A DNA stretch of 64,000 nucleotides from Actinomadura physcomitrii. GTDB taxonomy: Bacteria > Actinomycetota > Actinomycetes > Streptosporangiales > Streptosporangiaceae. Within the stretch, counting starts at the first letter, position 1; the number at the start of each line of letters is the position of its first letter. Made by a program: the position numbers and the translations under genes. The notes under the pieces are model-generated. The model ran no database searches and was not told where the DNA came from. It was given only the letters and a program-made list of their open reading frames with translations. Below are positions 1 through 8,816 of this stretch, piece after piece. The stretch lies in assembly GCF_008923205.2 (NCBI RefSeq), contig NZ_WBMS02000035.1, positions 42,361-106,360 of the forward strand, written 5' to 3'.

Positions 1-642
1 GGTGAGCATCTCGTGCAGGACGCACCCGAACGCGTACAGGTCGGACCGGAAGTCGGCGGCCTCCCCCCGGTACTGCTCCGGGGCCATGTAGAGCGGGGTG
101 CCGACGGACCCGCCGTCCTGGGTGAGCCGCGTCGCGGCGTCCGCGAGGCCGGCGATGCCGAAGTCGCACAGCTTGAGGCGCCCGTCGGCGAGCACGAACA
201 GGTTCGCGGGCTTGATGTCGCGGTGCACGATGCCGCGCGAGTGCGCGGCGGCGAGGGCGTCGGCGATCTGGACGGCGAGGCCGGCGGCCTCGGCGATCGG
301 GAGCCCGCCCGGGCGGCGGCGCATGACGGTCCGGAGGTCCTCCCCTTCGAGGAGCTCCATCACCAGGTACGCCAGGCCGTCCTCGGTGCGGCCGACGTCG
401 AACACGACCATGATGCCGGGGTGCTGGAGCGCGGCGGTGGCCTCCGCCTCACGCTCGAACCGCTCCATCGCGCCGGGCACGTCCGCCAGCTCGGCGGGCA
501 GCGCCTTCACGGCGACCGGGCGGCGCAACCTGGTGTCGACGGCGCGCCAGACCTCGCCCATGCCGCCGCGGCCGATCAGGCCCTCCAGCCGGTACCGGCC
601 GCCGAGTTCGGTTCCGGCGGCGAGCCGCGGCCCGTCCGTCAT
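1..642 (-). CDS. Serine/threonine protein kinase, 3' end cut by window edge
   Basis: This is the N-terminal 214 residues of a Hanks-type kinase that phosphorylates Ser/Thr on target proteins. The nucleotide loop GRGGMGEV lies at residues 24-31, the ATP-binding lysine in AVK at residue 46, the catalytic loop HRDIKPAN near 140, the metal-binding DFG soon after, and a GTPLYMAPE activation segment follows. The rest of the kinase domain and any transmembrane or sensor domain lie beyond position 1. The ATG at 642 is the first start of the open frame and places the glycine loop at the usual distance. It lies 87 bp downstream of pruA in the same direction, so read-through is possible, but no functional link is visible. 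Confidence 0.95.
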   Translation of the reverse strand, partial: MTDGPRLAAGTELGGRYRLEGLIGRGGMGEVWRAVDTRLRRPVAVKALPAELADVPGAMERFEREAEATAALQHPGIMVVFDVGRTEDGLAYLVMELLEGEDLRTVMRRRPGGLPIAEAAGLAVQIADALAAAHSRGIVHRDIKPANLFVLADGRLKLCDFGIAGLADAATRLTQDGGSVGTPLYMAPEQYRGEAADFRSDLYAFGCVLHEMLT

Positions 643-729
643 GCCCGCCTCCCGGCGGCCTTCGCGCTCACGATCCGATTATGCGTTCAGACGAACGGCA
701 TTGTCCATTTGATTGAGCCCAGATGGGCG

Positions 730-2361
730 TCAGCCCATGTGCGGGTACCGGTGGTCGGTCGGCGGGACGAACGTCTCCTTGATCGAGCGCGGGGACGTCC
801 AGCGCAGCAGGTTGAACACCGAGCCGGCCTTGTCGTTGGTGCCGGACGCGCGCGCCCCGCCGAACGGCTGCTGCCCGACGACGGCGCCGGTCGGCTTGTC
901 GTTGACGTAGAAGTTCCCTGCCGCGTACCGCAGCACCTCGGCGGCGTGCGCGATCGCGGCCCGGTCCGTCGCGATGACGGCGCCGGTCAGCGCGTAGTCG
1001 GCGACCGACTCCATCTGCGCGAGCATCTCCTCGTACCGGTCGTCGTCGTAGACGTGGACGCCGAGGATCGGCCCGAAGTACTCGGTCGTGAAGATCTCGT
1101 TCTCCGGGTCGCCGGACACCAGCACGGTCGGCCGGACGAAGTACCCGACCGAGTCGTCGTAGGAGCCCCCGGCGACGATCTCGACCGACGGGTCCTGCTT
1201 CGCCCGGTCGATCGCGGCCCTGCTCTTGGCGAACGCCCGCTCGTCGATCACCGCGCCCATGAAGTTCGACAGGTCGGACACGTCGCCCATGGTCAGGCCC
1301 TCGACCTCGTCCGCGAACCGCTCCTTGAACCCGTTCTCCCAGATGGAGCGCGGGATGTAGGCGCGGGACGCGGCGGAGCACTTCTGCCCCTGGTACTCGA
1401 ACGCGCCGCGCACCAGGACGGTCTTCAGCACGTCCGGGTCGGCGGACGGGTGGGCGACCACGAAGTCCTTGCCGCCGGTCTCCCCCACGAGCCGCGGGTA
1501 GCTCCGGAACTTCTCGATGTTGGTGCCGACCGTCTTCCACAGGTGCTGGAACGTCGCCGTCGACCCGGTGAAGTGGATCCCGGCGAGCTCCGGGTGGGCC
1601 AGCGCGACCTCGGAGACCGCGAGGCCGTCGCCCGTCACGAGGTTGATGACGCCCGGCGGGAGCCCCGCCTCCTCCAGCAGCCGCATGGTCAGCACCGCCG
1701 CGTACGTCTGCGTCGGCGACGGCTTCCACACCACGACGTTGCCCATCAGCGCGGGCGCGGTCGGCAGGTTCGCGGCGATCGCGGTGAAGTTGAACGGGGT
1801 GATCGCGTAGACGAACCCCTCCAGCGGCCGCAGGTCCGACCGGTTCCACACGCCCGGACTGCTGATCGGCTGCTCGGCGAGCAGCCGCCGCGCGTAGCTC
1901 ACGTTGAACCGCCAGAAGTCGACCAGCTCGCACGGGCTGTCGATCTCCGCCTGCTGGACGGTCTTGGACTGCCCGAGCATCGTCGCGGCGAGGATCGTCT
2001 CCCGCCACGGTCCGGCGAGCAGGTCGGCGGCGCGCAGGAAGACCGCGGCGCGCTCGTCGAACGGCAGCGCCCGCCATTTCGGCGCGGCCTCCAGCGCGGC
2101 GGCGATCGCGTCGCGGGCGTCGTCCGCCGTCGCGGTCCCGAACGTCCCGAGCACCGACGCGTGCTTGTGCGGCTGCACCACGGCGACCTTCGCGCCGGCG
2201 CCGAGCCGCCGCTCGCCGCCGATCGTCATGGGCAGGTCGATCGGGGCCTCGGCGGTCAGCTCGGCGAGCCTCGCCTCCAGCCGGGCCCGCTCGGCGCTGC
2301 CGGGCGCGTACCCGCGCACCGGCTCGTTGGCGGGCGTCGGAACGGTGGTCACGGCGTCCAT
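730..2361 (-). CDS. pruA: L-glutamate gamma-semialdehyde dehydrogenase (P5C dehydrogenase)
   Basis: It oxidises glutamate semialdehyde/P5C to glutamate with NAD+, the second step of proline breakdown. The 543-residue length is normal for the monofunctional family. The aldehyde dehydrogenase fold shows the catalytic cysteine in GQKCSAASR and the general-base glutamate in GETGGKD. The ATG at 2361 follows a GAGGAGG ribosome site, and a longer in-frame extension upstream lacks this support. It starts 16 bp after the proline dehydrogenase stop, so the two form an operon and pass the unstable intermediate from one enzyme to the next. Confidence 0.96.
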   Translation of the reverse strand: MDAVTTVPTPANEPVRGYAPGSAERARLEARLAELTAEAPIDLPMTIGGERRLGAGAKVAVVQPHKHASVLGTFGTATADDARDAIAAALEAAPKWRALPFDERAAVFLRAADLLAGPWRETILAATMLGQSKTVQQAEIDSPCELVDFWRFNVSYARRLLAEQPISSPGVWNRSDLRPLEGFVYAITPFNFTAIAANLPTAPALMGNVVVWKPSPTQTYAAVLTMRLLEEAGLPPGVINLVTGDGLAVSEVALAHPELAGIHFTGSTATFQHLWKTVGTNIEKFRSYPRLVGETGGKDFVVAHPSADPDVLKTVLVRGAFEYQGQKCSAASRAYIPRSIWENGFKERFADEVEGLTMGDVSDLSNFMGAVIDERAFAKSRAAIDRAKQDPSVEIVAGGSYDDSVGYFVRPTVLVSGDPENEIFTTEYFGPILGVHVYDDDRYEEMLAQMESVADYALTGAVIATDRAAIAHAAEVLRYAAGNFYVNDKPTGAVVGQQPFGGARASGTNDKAGSVFNLLRWTSPRSIKETFVPPTDHRYPHMG

Positions 2362-2377
2362 GAAGGGGGCCTCCTCA

Positions 2378-3292
2378 TCAGCGAGAGACGAAAGAACGAA
2401 GGAAGAACACGAGGTTGGCGGGACGCTCGGCCAGGCGGCGCATGAAGTAGCCGTACCAGTCGCTCCCGTACGGCACGTAGACCCGCATCCGGTGGTCCCG
2501 CGCGAGCCGCCGCTGCTCACCGGCCCGAATGCCGTAGAGCATCTGGAACTCGTACGAATCGGCCGGCCGCTCGTTGACGACGGCGAGCGTCCGCGCGATG
2601 TCGATGATCCGCGGATCGTGGCTGCCGACCATCGGGTACCCGTCGCCCGCCATGAGCACCCGGAGCCCGCGCACATAGGCCCGGTCGACCTCGGCCCTGC
2701 TCTCGAACGCGACCGACGCCGGCTCCGCGTAGGCGCCCTTGACGAGCCGGACCCGCGAGCCCTCGTGCGCCAGGTCCCGCAGGTCGCCCTCGGTCCGGCG
2801 CAGCATCGCCTGGATCGCCACCCCGGTCCGCGGGAAGTCGGCGCGCAGCTTGCCGAGGATCTCCAGCGTGGAGTCCACGGTCGTGTGGTCCTCCATGTCC
2901 AGCGTGACGGTCATGCCGACCCGTTCCGCCGCCGCGCAGATCTCCCGGGCATGGTCGAGCGCGAGATCACCGGGCAGCGCCTGCCCGAGCGCGGACAGCT
3001 TCACCGACGCGTCCGCGCCCTCCGCCAGCCCGCCCCCGGCGAAGACCTCGAACATCGCCAGGTAGGCGTCCCGGGTCGCCTCCGCCTGCGCCCGCTCGCG
3101 CGTGTACTCGCCCAGATGATCGAGCGTGACGCGCAGCCCGTCCCCGGTCAGCCCCCTGACCGCCCGGACGGCGGCGTCCAGATCCTCCCCGGCGACGAAC
3201 CGGTCGACGACACGCCGCGTCAGCGGCAGGGAGGTCACGAGGCCGCGCACGCGCTCACTGCGCGCGGCGGCGAGGAGAACGGGACCGAGCAT
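2378..3292 (-). CDS. Proline dehydrogenase (FAD-dependent)
   Basis: It oxidises L-proline to pyrroline-5-carboxylate, with FAD as cofactor and electrons passed to the quinone pool. At 304 residues it matches the short monofunctional enzymes of Gram-positive bacteria, not fused PutA. The C-terminal YFMRRLAERPAN segment corresponds to the substrate-carboxylate-binding double arginine of the family, and the beta/alpha barrel motifs (TLDMEDH, VRLVKGAYAEP) are present. The ATG at 3292 has an AGGAGG site 8 nt upstream, which decides it over an upstream in-frame start at 3340. It is the first gene of the proline operon and is divergent from the PucR-type regulator. Confidence 0.95.
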   Translation of the reverse strand: MLGPVLLAAARSERVRGLVTSLPLTRRVVDRFVAGEDLDAAVRAVRGLTGDGLRVTLDHLGEYTRERAQAEATRDAYLAMFEVFAGGGLAEGADASVKLSALGQALPGDLALDHAREICAAAERVGMTVTLDMEDHTTVDSTLEILGKLRADFPRTGVAIQAMLRRTEGDLRDLAHEGSRVRLVKGAYAEPASVAFESRAEVDRAYVRGLRVLMAGDGYPMVGSHDPRIIDIARTLAVVNERPADSYEFQMLYGIRAGEQRRLARDHRMRVYVPYGSDWYGYFMRRLAERPANLVFFLRSFVSR

Positions 3293-3393
3293 CAGGGGCC
3301 TCCTATCGACACCTCGACGGTAGGAACCCGGCCCCCGCACCGCGTATAGTCAAATGCCACTTTCAATCAGCAGCATCTTCATACAAATGTCCT

Positions 3394-4488
3394 ATGGCTC
3401 CTGATCTGCAAGAGATCGTGGAACTCGCCGCCGACCTTCTCGGCGCCCCCGCGACCCTGGAGGACCGCGACTTCCACCTCGTCGCCTACGCCGCGCACGG
3501 CGACACGATCGACCCCGTCCGGATGGACTCGATCCTGCACCGCCGCGCGACCGAGGCCGTCCGCACCCGGTTCGAGTCCTACGGCATCGCCCGCGCCACC
3601 GGGCCCGTCCGCATCCCCGCCGACCACTCCCTCGGCCAGCTCGGCCGGCTCTGCCTGCCCGTCCGCTGGAGCAACGTCACCTACGGCTACCTCTGGCTGC
3701 TCGACGACCAGGAGCGCATCACCGACGCCTCCCGCGCCATGCCGCTCTGCGAGCGCGCCGGCCTCCTCATGGCCCGCCAGGCCCGCGAGCGCGACGACCT
3801 CGGCTGGAAGGTCGCCGACCTCCTGTCGGCCCAGCCGGACGTCCGCGCGCAGGCCGCCAACGAGCTCGCCGAGGCCGGCGTCCCCGACCCGCCGCTCGCC
3901 GTCGCCGTCCTGCGCGGCCCGAGCAGCGACCCGCTCAACCCGTGGCTGCTCCCCCACTCCGTCCTCACCACGCTCTGGCAGCGCGACCACGTCCTGGTGA
4001 TCCCGGCGTCGGCGTCCCCGCACACCGTCGTCGACCGGGCCCGCCGCCTCCTGGAGGAGCGCACCCCACCCGTCCACGCGGGCTTCTTCTCCCCCTGCCC
4101 CACCCTGGAGACCGTCCACGAGGGCTGGCTGCGCGCCCGCGTCGCCGCCCGCACCGCCGCCCCCGGCGAGACCCGCGACTGGACGTCCCTAGGCGTCCTG
4201 CGCCTCCTGCGCGCCGCGGGCGACGAGGCGCTCACCCAGACCACCCGGACTCCGGGCACCGAGGCCCTCCTCAACTACCCCGACCTGGCCCTCACCGCCC
4301 GCACCTACCTGGACCTGGCGGGCAACGTCCAGAGAACAGCTCGAACCCTGAACATCCACCGCCAGACCCTCTACCACCGCCTCCGCCGCATCGAGGAACT
4401 GACGGCCCTGACCCTCGCCGACGGTCAGGACCGCCTGACCCTCCACCTGGCCCTCACCCTCGCCCCGCACCTCCAGCAGGACGACTGA
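3394..4488 (+). CDS. PucR family transcriptional regulator, probable regulator of proline catabolism
   Basis: This 364-residue protein ends with the PucR-type helix-turn-helix: GNVQRTARTLNIHRQTLYHR followed by LRRIEELTALTL. The N-terminal and central parts are the sensory region, with no recognisable enzyme. It is transcribed away from the proline dehydrogenase/pruA operon across a 101-bp gap, the arrangement seen for PruC/PutR-type activators in other actinobacteria, so activation by proline is the likely role (inference). No clear ribosome site precedes the ATG at 3394, so it may be leaderless. Its stop abuts the stop of the convergent FadD-like gene with no bases between them. Confidence 0.88.
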   Translation: MAPDLQEIVELAADLLGAPATLEDRDFHLVAYAAHGDTIDPVRMDSILHRRATEAVRTRFESYGIARATGPVRIPADHSLGQLGRLCLPVRWSNVTYGYLWLLDDQERITDASRAMPLCERAGLLMARQARERDDLGWKVADLLSAQPDVRAQAANELAEAGVPDPPLAVAVLRGPSSDPLNPWLLPHSVLTTLWQRDHVLVIPASASPHTVVDRARRLLEERTPPVHAGFFSPCPTLETVHEGWLRARVAARTAAPGETRDWTSLGVLRLLRAAGDEALTQTTRTPGTEALLNYPDLALTARTYLDLAGNVQRTARTLNIHRQTLYHRLRRIEELTALTLADGQDRLTLHLALTLAPHLQQDD

Positions 4489-6051
4489 TCAGGACTCCGC
4501 CAGCCCGGCGTGCATGCTCCGCAGCTCGCGTTTGAGGATCTTGCCGCTGGGGTTCTTCGGCAGGGACTCCGCCAGCACCACGTACTTCGGCCGCTTGTAC
4601 CCCGCGAGCCGCTCCCGCACGTGCGCGTGCACATCGTCGACGCTCAGCGCGGCCCCCGGCCTGGGCACCACCACCGCCGTGACGGCCTCGATCCACCGCG
4701 GATGCGCGATCCCGAACACCGCGACCTCGGCGACCCCGTCCAGCTCGTAGATCGCCTCCTCGACCTCGCGGCTGGCGACGTTCTCCCCGCCCGTCTTGAT
4801 CATGTCCTTCTTCCGGTCGACCACCGACAGGTAGCCGTCCTCGGTCATGACCCCGAGGTCCCCCGAGTGGAACCACCCGCCCCGGAACGCCTCCTCGGTC
4901 TTGGCCTCGTCGTTGTAGTACCCCAGGGCCGCGTGCGGGCTCCGGTGGACGATCTCGCCGACCTCCCCCGCCGCCACGGGATTCCCGAGGTCGTCGACGA
5001 GGATCGTCTCCACGTTGATGGCCGCCCGCCCCGCGCTGCCGGCTCGCTCCAGTTGCTCGTCCGGACGCAGGATCGTCGCGAGCGGCGCCATCTCCGTCTG
5101 CCCGTAGAAGTTCCACAGCCGCACGTCCGGCAGCCGCCGCAGCAGTTCCCGCAGCACCTCCACCGGCATCGCGGACGCCCCGTAGTACCCCTTCCGCAGG
5201 CTCGAAAGATCCCGCGTCTCGAAATCGGGATGCCGCAGCAGCGAGATCCACACCGTCGGGGGGCAGAACAGCTTGGTGACCTTCTCCCGCTCGATCGTCT
5301 CCAAAAGCAGCGCCGGATCGGGCCCCGGCAGGATGACGCTGGTCGCCCCCAGATAGACATCGACGGAGAAAAAGCAATCAAGCTGCGCGCAGTGGTAGAG
5401 CGGCAGCGCGTGCACCTCGACGTCGTCGGCGGCCATCTCCCCGTCGACGATGCAGCTCACGTACTGGCTGATCAGCGACCGGCTGGTCAGCATCACGCCC
5501 TTGGGCCGCGACTCCGTCCCCGACGTGTACATCAGCCGCAGCGGGTCGTCGTCCCCCACCAGCACGTCGGGCGCCGCGGCTGACCCGTCCCGCCACCAGC
5601 CGTCGACGTCCTCCCACCCCGCAGGGCCGTCCCCGATCCGCGCCCGCACCCCGCCCTCGACACCGGCCGCCGCGAGCGCCTTCTCCGCCACGGGCACCAG
5701 CGCGCCCTCGGCCACGATCCCGCAAGCACCCGAATGCCCGAGGATGTAGCCGATCTCGTCGGCGCCCAGCATGAAGTTGACCGGCACCAGCACCACGCCC
5801 AGCTTCGCCGTCGCGAACGCCAGCACCGCGTACTGGAAGCAGTTGTGCGACAGCAGGGCGAGCCGGTCCCCCTTGCTCAGCCCCCGCCCCGCCAGCGCGT
5901 TCGCCGCCCGGTTCACAGCCGCGTCGAACTCCGCGTACGTGACCCGCAGGTCACCGCTCACCACCGCGAGCTTCCCCGGATACCGCCGAGCCGTCCGGTG
6001 CAACAGGTCGCCGTAAGAGTGCTGCCGGGCACGCGCCACCGCCGAGGACAT
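4489..6051 (-). CDS. Class I adenylate-forming enzyme, probable fatty-acyl-CoA ligase (FadD-like)
   Basis: It adenylates a carboxylic acid with ATP and transfers it to CoA. The 520-residue protein carries the P-loop MYTSGTESRPKGV, the YGQTE motif, the HSGDLG aspartate motif, the hinge region DRKKDMIKTGGENV, and the C-terminal catalytic lysine in NPSGKILKREL. The substrate cannot be read from the sequence. The ATG at 6051 has a GGAAAG site about 11 nt upstream. An ATG-type start at 6090 lacks one. The gene converges on the PucR gene, and the region upstream of its start is filled by a hairpin array. Confidence 0.9.
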   Translation of the reverse strand: MSSAVARARQHSYGDLLHRTARRYPGKLAVVSGDLRVTYAEFDAAVNRAANALAGRGLSKGDRLALLSHNCFQYAVLAFATAKLGVVLVPVNFMLGADEIGYILGHSGACGIVAEGALVPVAEKALAAAGVEGGVRARIGDGPAGWEDVDGWWRDGSAAAPDVLVGDDDPLRLMYTSGTESRPKGVMLTSRSLISQYVSCIVDGEMAADDVEVHALPLYHCAQLDCFFSVDVYLGATSVILPGPDPALLLETIEREKVTKLFCPPTVWISLLRHPDFETRDLSSLRKGYYGASAMPVEVLRELLRRLPDVRLWNFYGQTEMAPLATILRPDEQLERAGSAGRAAINVETILVDDLGNPVAAGEVGEIVHRSPHAALGYYNDEAKTEEAFRGGWFHSGDLGVMTEDGYLSVVDRKKDMIKTGGENVASREVEEAIYELDGVAEVAVFGIAHPRWIEAVTAVVVPRPGAALSVDDVHAHVRERLAGYKRPKYVVLAESLPKNPSGKILKRELRSMHAGLAES

Positions 6052-6126
6052 CGAACACCACACTTTCCGCTGGTCAGTGACCGAAATCATACCGAACCGG
6101 ACCGATCACTCCCCCGCACACACATC

Positions 6127-6347
6127 AAGGGCGAAGCCCGAGGGGGGCAAGGGGCGAAGCCCCAAACACAGAGCGCAGAGCACCAACCCGCACAAACGAA
6201 TCGAAGGGCGAAGCCCGAGGGGGGCAAGGGGCGAAGCCCCAAACACAGAGCGCAAAGCACCAACCCGCACAAACGAATCGAAGGGCAAAGCCCGAGGGGG
6301 GCAAGGGGCGAAGCCCCAAACACAGAGCGCAGAGCACCAACCCGCAC
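6127..6347. repeat. Three 77-bp tandem units, each with two GAA-loop hairpins
   Basis: Nearly identical units begin at 6127, 6204 and 6281 (exact 77-bp period, the third stopping after 67 bp). Each holds a GGGC-GAA-GCCC hairpin followed by a GGGGC-GAA-GCCCC hairpin, then an A/C-rich spacer. In the third unit the first hairpin reads GGGCAAAGCCC, which keeps its stem. The 418-bp gap from 6052 to 6469 contains only this array, a larger hairpin at 6360-6378 and the tRNA terminator. Open frames across it encode only the repeated period and are not believed to be genes. Confidence 0.9.
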
Positions 6348-6359
6348 CAGCAAGGGGGC

Positions 6360-6378
6360 GTGGGGGCGGAGCCCCCAC
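6360..6378. repeat. Perfect 8-bp-arm hairpin at the end of the repeat array
   Basis: GTGGGGGC, loop GGA, GCCCCCAC. It is a longer member of the same purine-triloop hairpin style as the preceding array and is followed by a run of G/C homopolymers. It may terminate transcription or block exonucleases, but no T-tract is present. Confidence 0.7.
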
Positions 6379-6418
6379 ACCGGGGGGCTCGGGGGGTCGC
6401 CCCCCCGATAAACGGCGA

Positions 6419-6461
6419 AGGGTCCGTGGGGAAGCGCCAAAGGCGCGACCACACGGACCCT
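6419..6461 (-). terminator. Terminator hairpin downstream of the initiator tRNA
   Basis: Arms AGGGTCCGTG (6419-6428) and CACGGACCCT (6452-6461) pair perfectly and enclose a smaller GCGCC-AAA-GGCGC hairpin. It begins 8 nt past the 3' end of the tRNA on the minus strand. There is no strong T-run, as is common in high-GC actinomycetes. Confidence 0.75.
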
Positions 6462-6469
6462 AGGACCCG

Positions 6470-6543
6470 TAGCGGGGGCAGGATTTGAACCTGCGACCTC
6501 TGGGTTATGAGCCCAGCGAGCTACCGAACTGCTCCACCCCGCG
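6470..6543 (-). tRNA. Initiator tRNA-fMet (anticodon CAT)
   Basis: Read on the minus strand, the 74-nt gene starts CGCGGGGTGGAGCAG and ends CCCCGCTA, with CCA not encoded. The anticodon loop CTCATAA carries CAT and is flanked by the three consecutive G:C pairs (GGG/CCC) that mark initiators. The first acceptor pair is an unpaired C1-U72, which blocks peptidyl-tRNA hydrolase and favours formylation. The T-arm GCAGGTTCAAATCCTGC is complete. Confidence 0.97.
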
Positions 6544-6554
6544 GTGATGGTTCA

Positions 6555-6584
6555 ACTGTATTGCATGGCGGGGGCGCGGCCAAA
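6555..6584 (-). promoter_or_regulatory. Predicted housekeeping promoter of the initiator tRNA
   Basis: On the minus strand a TTTGGC -35-like box (6579-6584) is separated by 18 bp from a TACAGT -10 box (6555-6560), ending 11 nt before the mature tRNA 5' end. The spacing suits transcription starting just upstream of the tRNA. Confidence 0.55.
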
Positions 6585-6600
6585 TCGGTTTCGGCGGGGG

Positions 6601-7650
6601 TCACTTGGTGCAGGCGGGGACGGTGCCTTTGCCGGTGGTGACGGCGTTGATGGCCTGGACGGCGCTGTGCAGGGTGTCGGCGCGGACGAGGCGGAGGCCG
6701 CCGGGGCGGGCGCCGAGGGCTTCGGAGCAGTTCTTCGCGGGGGTGAGGAAGATCGTGGCGCCGGCTCGGCGGGCGGCGATCATCTTCTGCTGGATGCCGC
6801 CGATGGGGCCGACCTGGCCCTCGGCGTCGATCTCGCCGGTGCCGGCGATGAACTTGCCGGCGCTGAGGGAGCCGGGGGTGAGCTTGTCGTAGATGGCGAG
6901 GGCGAACATGAGGCCGGCGCTGGGGCCGCCGATGTCGCCGACGCTGATGTCGATCTTGAAGGGGAACTTGTACTGGTCGCCGAGGACGACGCCGACGACG
7001 GCGCGCTTGCCGGTGGGGTCGGCGACGGTGGTGAAGGTCTGGGTGGTGTCCTTGCCGCCGCGCTGGACGGTGAGGGTGACCTTGTCGCCGATCTTGCGTT
7101 TGGCCATCGCGCCGGTGACCTGGGAGGTGCTGGTGACCTTGGCGCCGTCGAGGGCGGTGACCTGGTCGCCGGGCTGGAGCCTGCCGTCGGCGGGGCGGCC
7201 CTTCTGGACACCCTGGACGATCACCTGGGTCTGCAGGGGGACGCCGAGTTCGTGCAGGGCGGCGGCTTTGGCGCTCTGCTGGGAGTCCTGCATCTGGCGG
7301 GTGTTCTCCTGGTCGACCTGCTTCTGGCTCTCGTCCTTGGGGAAGTAGAGCTCCTCAGGGACGATGGCGGTGTCGTGGTCGAGCCAGCCGCGCAGGGCGG
7401 TGAAGAGGTCGATGCGCCCGCCGGGGCCGCCGCGGTAGGTGACGGTGGTGAAGTTGAGGTGTCCCTCGTCGGGGTAGGTCTGCCGGCCGTCGATGGTGAT
7501 GACCTGCTGGCCCTTCTCGTTCGTGCCGAGGGTGTTGCTCGTGGGGCCGGGCATCAGCGCGATGTAGGGCACCGGCATGAGGGAGCCGACGAGGGCCAGC
7601 GCGAGGATCAGGACGCTCGCGACGGTGAGGGTGGCGGCACGACGGGACAT
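6601..7650 (-). CDS. PDZ-domain S16 (Lon-like) membrane-anchored protease, YlbL family
   Basis: The 349-residue protein starts with one N-terminal membrane helix (residues about 7-27). It then has an extracytoplasmic domain, a PDZ domain near residues 140-220, and a C-terminal Lon-type proteolytic domain. The catalytic serine lies in GDIGGPSAGLMFA and the lysine in GGIQQKMIAARRAGA, giving the Ser-Lys dyad of family S16. The usual genomic role is envelope quality control, which is inferred here. A GTG at 7659 would add three residues. Neither start has a strong ribosome site. It is followed on the same strand by the tRNA, 57 bp away. Confidence 0.93.
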   Translation of the reverse strand: MSRRAATLTVASVLILALALVGSLMPVPYIALMPGPTSNTLGTNEKGQQVITIDGRQTYPDEGHLNFTTVTYRGGPGGRIDLFTALRGWLDHDTAIVPEELYFPKDESQKQVDQENTRQMQDSQQSAKAAALHELGVPLQTQVIVQGVQKGRPADGRLQPGDQVTALDGAKVTSTSQVTGAMAKRKIGDKVTLTVQRGGKDTTQTFTTVADPTGKRAVVGVVLGDQYKFPFKIDISVGDIGGPSAGLMFALAIYDKLTPGSLSAGKFIAGTGEIDAEGQVGPIGGIQQKMIAARRAGATIFLTPAKNCSEALGARPGGLRLVRADTLHSAVQAINAVTTGKGTVPACTK

Positions 7651-7678
7651 GGTCGGCACTCTATGCGGATCAGGGGGG

Positions 7679-8125
7679 TCAGCAGGCCCCGACCCACTCG
7701 TCCGTACCGTCGGTGAAGGTCTGGCGCTTCCAGATCGGCACCTGGGCCTTGAGGTCGTCGATGAGGCGGCGGCAGGCGTCGAAGGCTTCGGCGCGGTGCG
7801 GGCAGGACGCGGCGACGACGACGGCGAGGTCGCCGATCCGCAGGTCGCCGACGCGGTGGACGGCGGCGAGGGCGCGGACGGGGAAGTCGGCGGCGACCTT
7901 GTCCATGACGGCGCGCAGTTCCCGTTCGACGGTGGGGTGGGCGCTGTAGGACAGGGCGCGGACGTCGCGGGCGTGGTCGTGGTCGCGGACGGTTCCGACG
8001 AACAGCGCGACGCCGCCGGCGGCGGGGTCGCCGACGGCGGCGAACACCTCGTCGACGGACAGCGGGGTGTCGCGGATCTCGGCGAGCCGGATGGGGGTTC
8101 CGGCGGCGGCGCTGTCTTCGCTCAC
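7679..8125 (-). CDS. moaE: Molybdopterin synthase catalytic subunit MoaE
   Basis: MoaE transfers sulfur from thiocarboxylated MoaD to cyclic pyranopterin monophosphate to make molybdopterin. The 148-residue protein shows the family blocks HRVGDLRIGDLAV, CPHRAEAFDACR and the active-site lysine region LKAQVPIWKRQTF, and ends WVGAC. The GTG at 8125 gives the normal length; longer in-frame sequence upstream is a shadow of PPA1309 coding. MoaD and other cofactor genes are not adjacent, although moeZ lies at 49.6 kb. Confidence 0.94.
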   Translation of the reverse strand: MSEDSAAAGTPIRLAEIRDTPLSVDEVFAAVGDPAAGGVALFVGTVRDHDHARDVRALSYSAHPTVERELRAVMDKVAADFPVRALAAVHRVGDLRIGDLAVVVAASCPHRAEAFDACRRLIDDLKAQVPIWKRQTFTDGTDEWVGAC

Positions 8126-8157
8126 GCCCTGCAGGCTACCTTCGCCCGGCGGGCCGG

Positions 8158-8706
8158 CTAAGGGCGAGGGGCGTGCTCGTCGGGCTCGTCGGGCTCGAAC
8201 GTGCCGGCGAGGGCATCGGCCAGGGCGGGGACGAGGTCGGGGCCGGCGAGGACCTCGTCGTCGCTGTCGTGGCGGCGCAGGCGCAGGGCGGAGTGCCGGG
8301 TGCCGTCGCGGAGCACGCCGACGATCATGCGGACGTCCTCGCGCTTGGGGTGCTTGGCCGCGTACTCGGCGGCTTCGGCCTCGCCCTCGGGGATGTCGTC
8401 CTCGGCTTCGGGCGGGAGGACGACCCGTTCGATGACGAGCGCGCAGCCTTCGACGGTGTCGGGCCAGGCGATGGCGGCGAGGGCGTCCTCGACGCCGGCC
8501 TTCTCGGGGAGGGCGGGCTGCTCGAGGGCGGCGAGGGTGTCGGCGTCGGGGGGCAGGCCGAGCTGGTCGGCGAGGTCGGGCTCGGCGCGGCGCAGCTCGG
8601 TGCTGCGGACGAGGGCGTAGAGGCGGGGCGCGGCGTCCCAGCCCTCCTGCGCCGAGTGGCGTTCGAGGTCCAGCACGACTTCTTCCAGAAGACTCACGGG
8701 GCCCAT
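8158..8706 (-). CDS. PPA1309 family protein of unknown function
   Basis: The 182-residue, strongly acidic, soluble protein has no catalytic motif that I recognise. It belongs to the actinobacterial PPA1309 family, which is commonly found next to UPF0182 as here (divergent, 110 bp between starts). The start at 8706 is preceded by GGGGAAAG; a GTG at 8697 is an alternative. It lies 32 bp upstream of moaE on the same strand and may be co-transcribed with it. Confidence 0.85.
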   Translation of the reverse strand: MGPVSLLEEVVLDLERHSAQEGWDAAPRLYALVRSTELRRAEPDLADQLGLPPDADTLAALEQPALPEKAGVEDALAAIAWPDTVEGCALVIERVVLPPEAEDDIPEGEAEAAEYAAKHPKREDVRMIVGVLRDGTRHSALRLRRHDSDDEVLAGPDLVPALADALAGTFEPDEPDEHAPRP

Positions 8707-8816
8707 CTTTCCCCGTCCGGGGACCGGGAAATGCGGGAACCCCGGTGGTAGTCGGTAAGTTGCTTACACAGCACCGGCCCGCGGCCGGTGGGCCGCGATC
8801 TCGATCGGAGGGGCAA

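Noticed and set aside
6127..6347. The 77-bp tandem array as a CRISPR
   Set aside because: Whole units are nearly identical with no variable spacers and only three copies; no cas genes are present.
6087..6463. Repetitive open frames on both strands through the 6.1-6.4 kb hairpin array
   Set aside because: They follow from a 77-bp sequence repeat with no stops; no start has a ribosome site, and the stem-loop structure explains the conservation better than a protein would.
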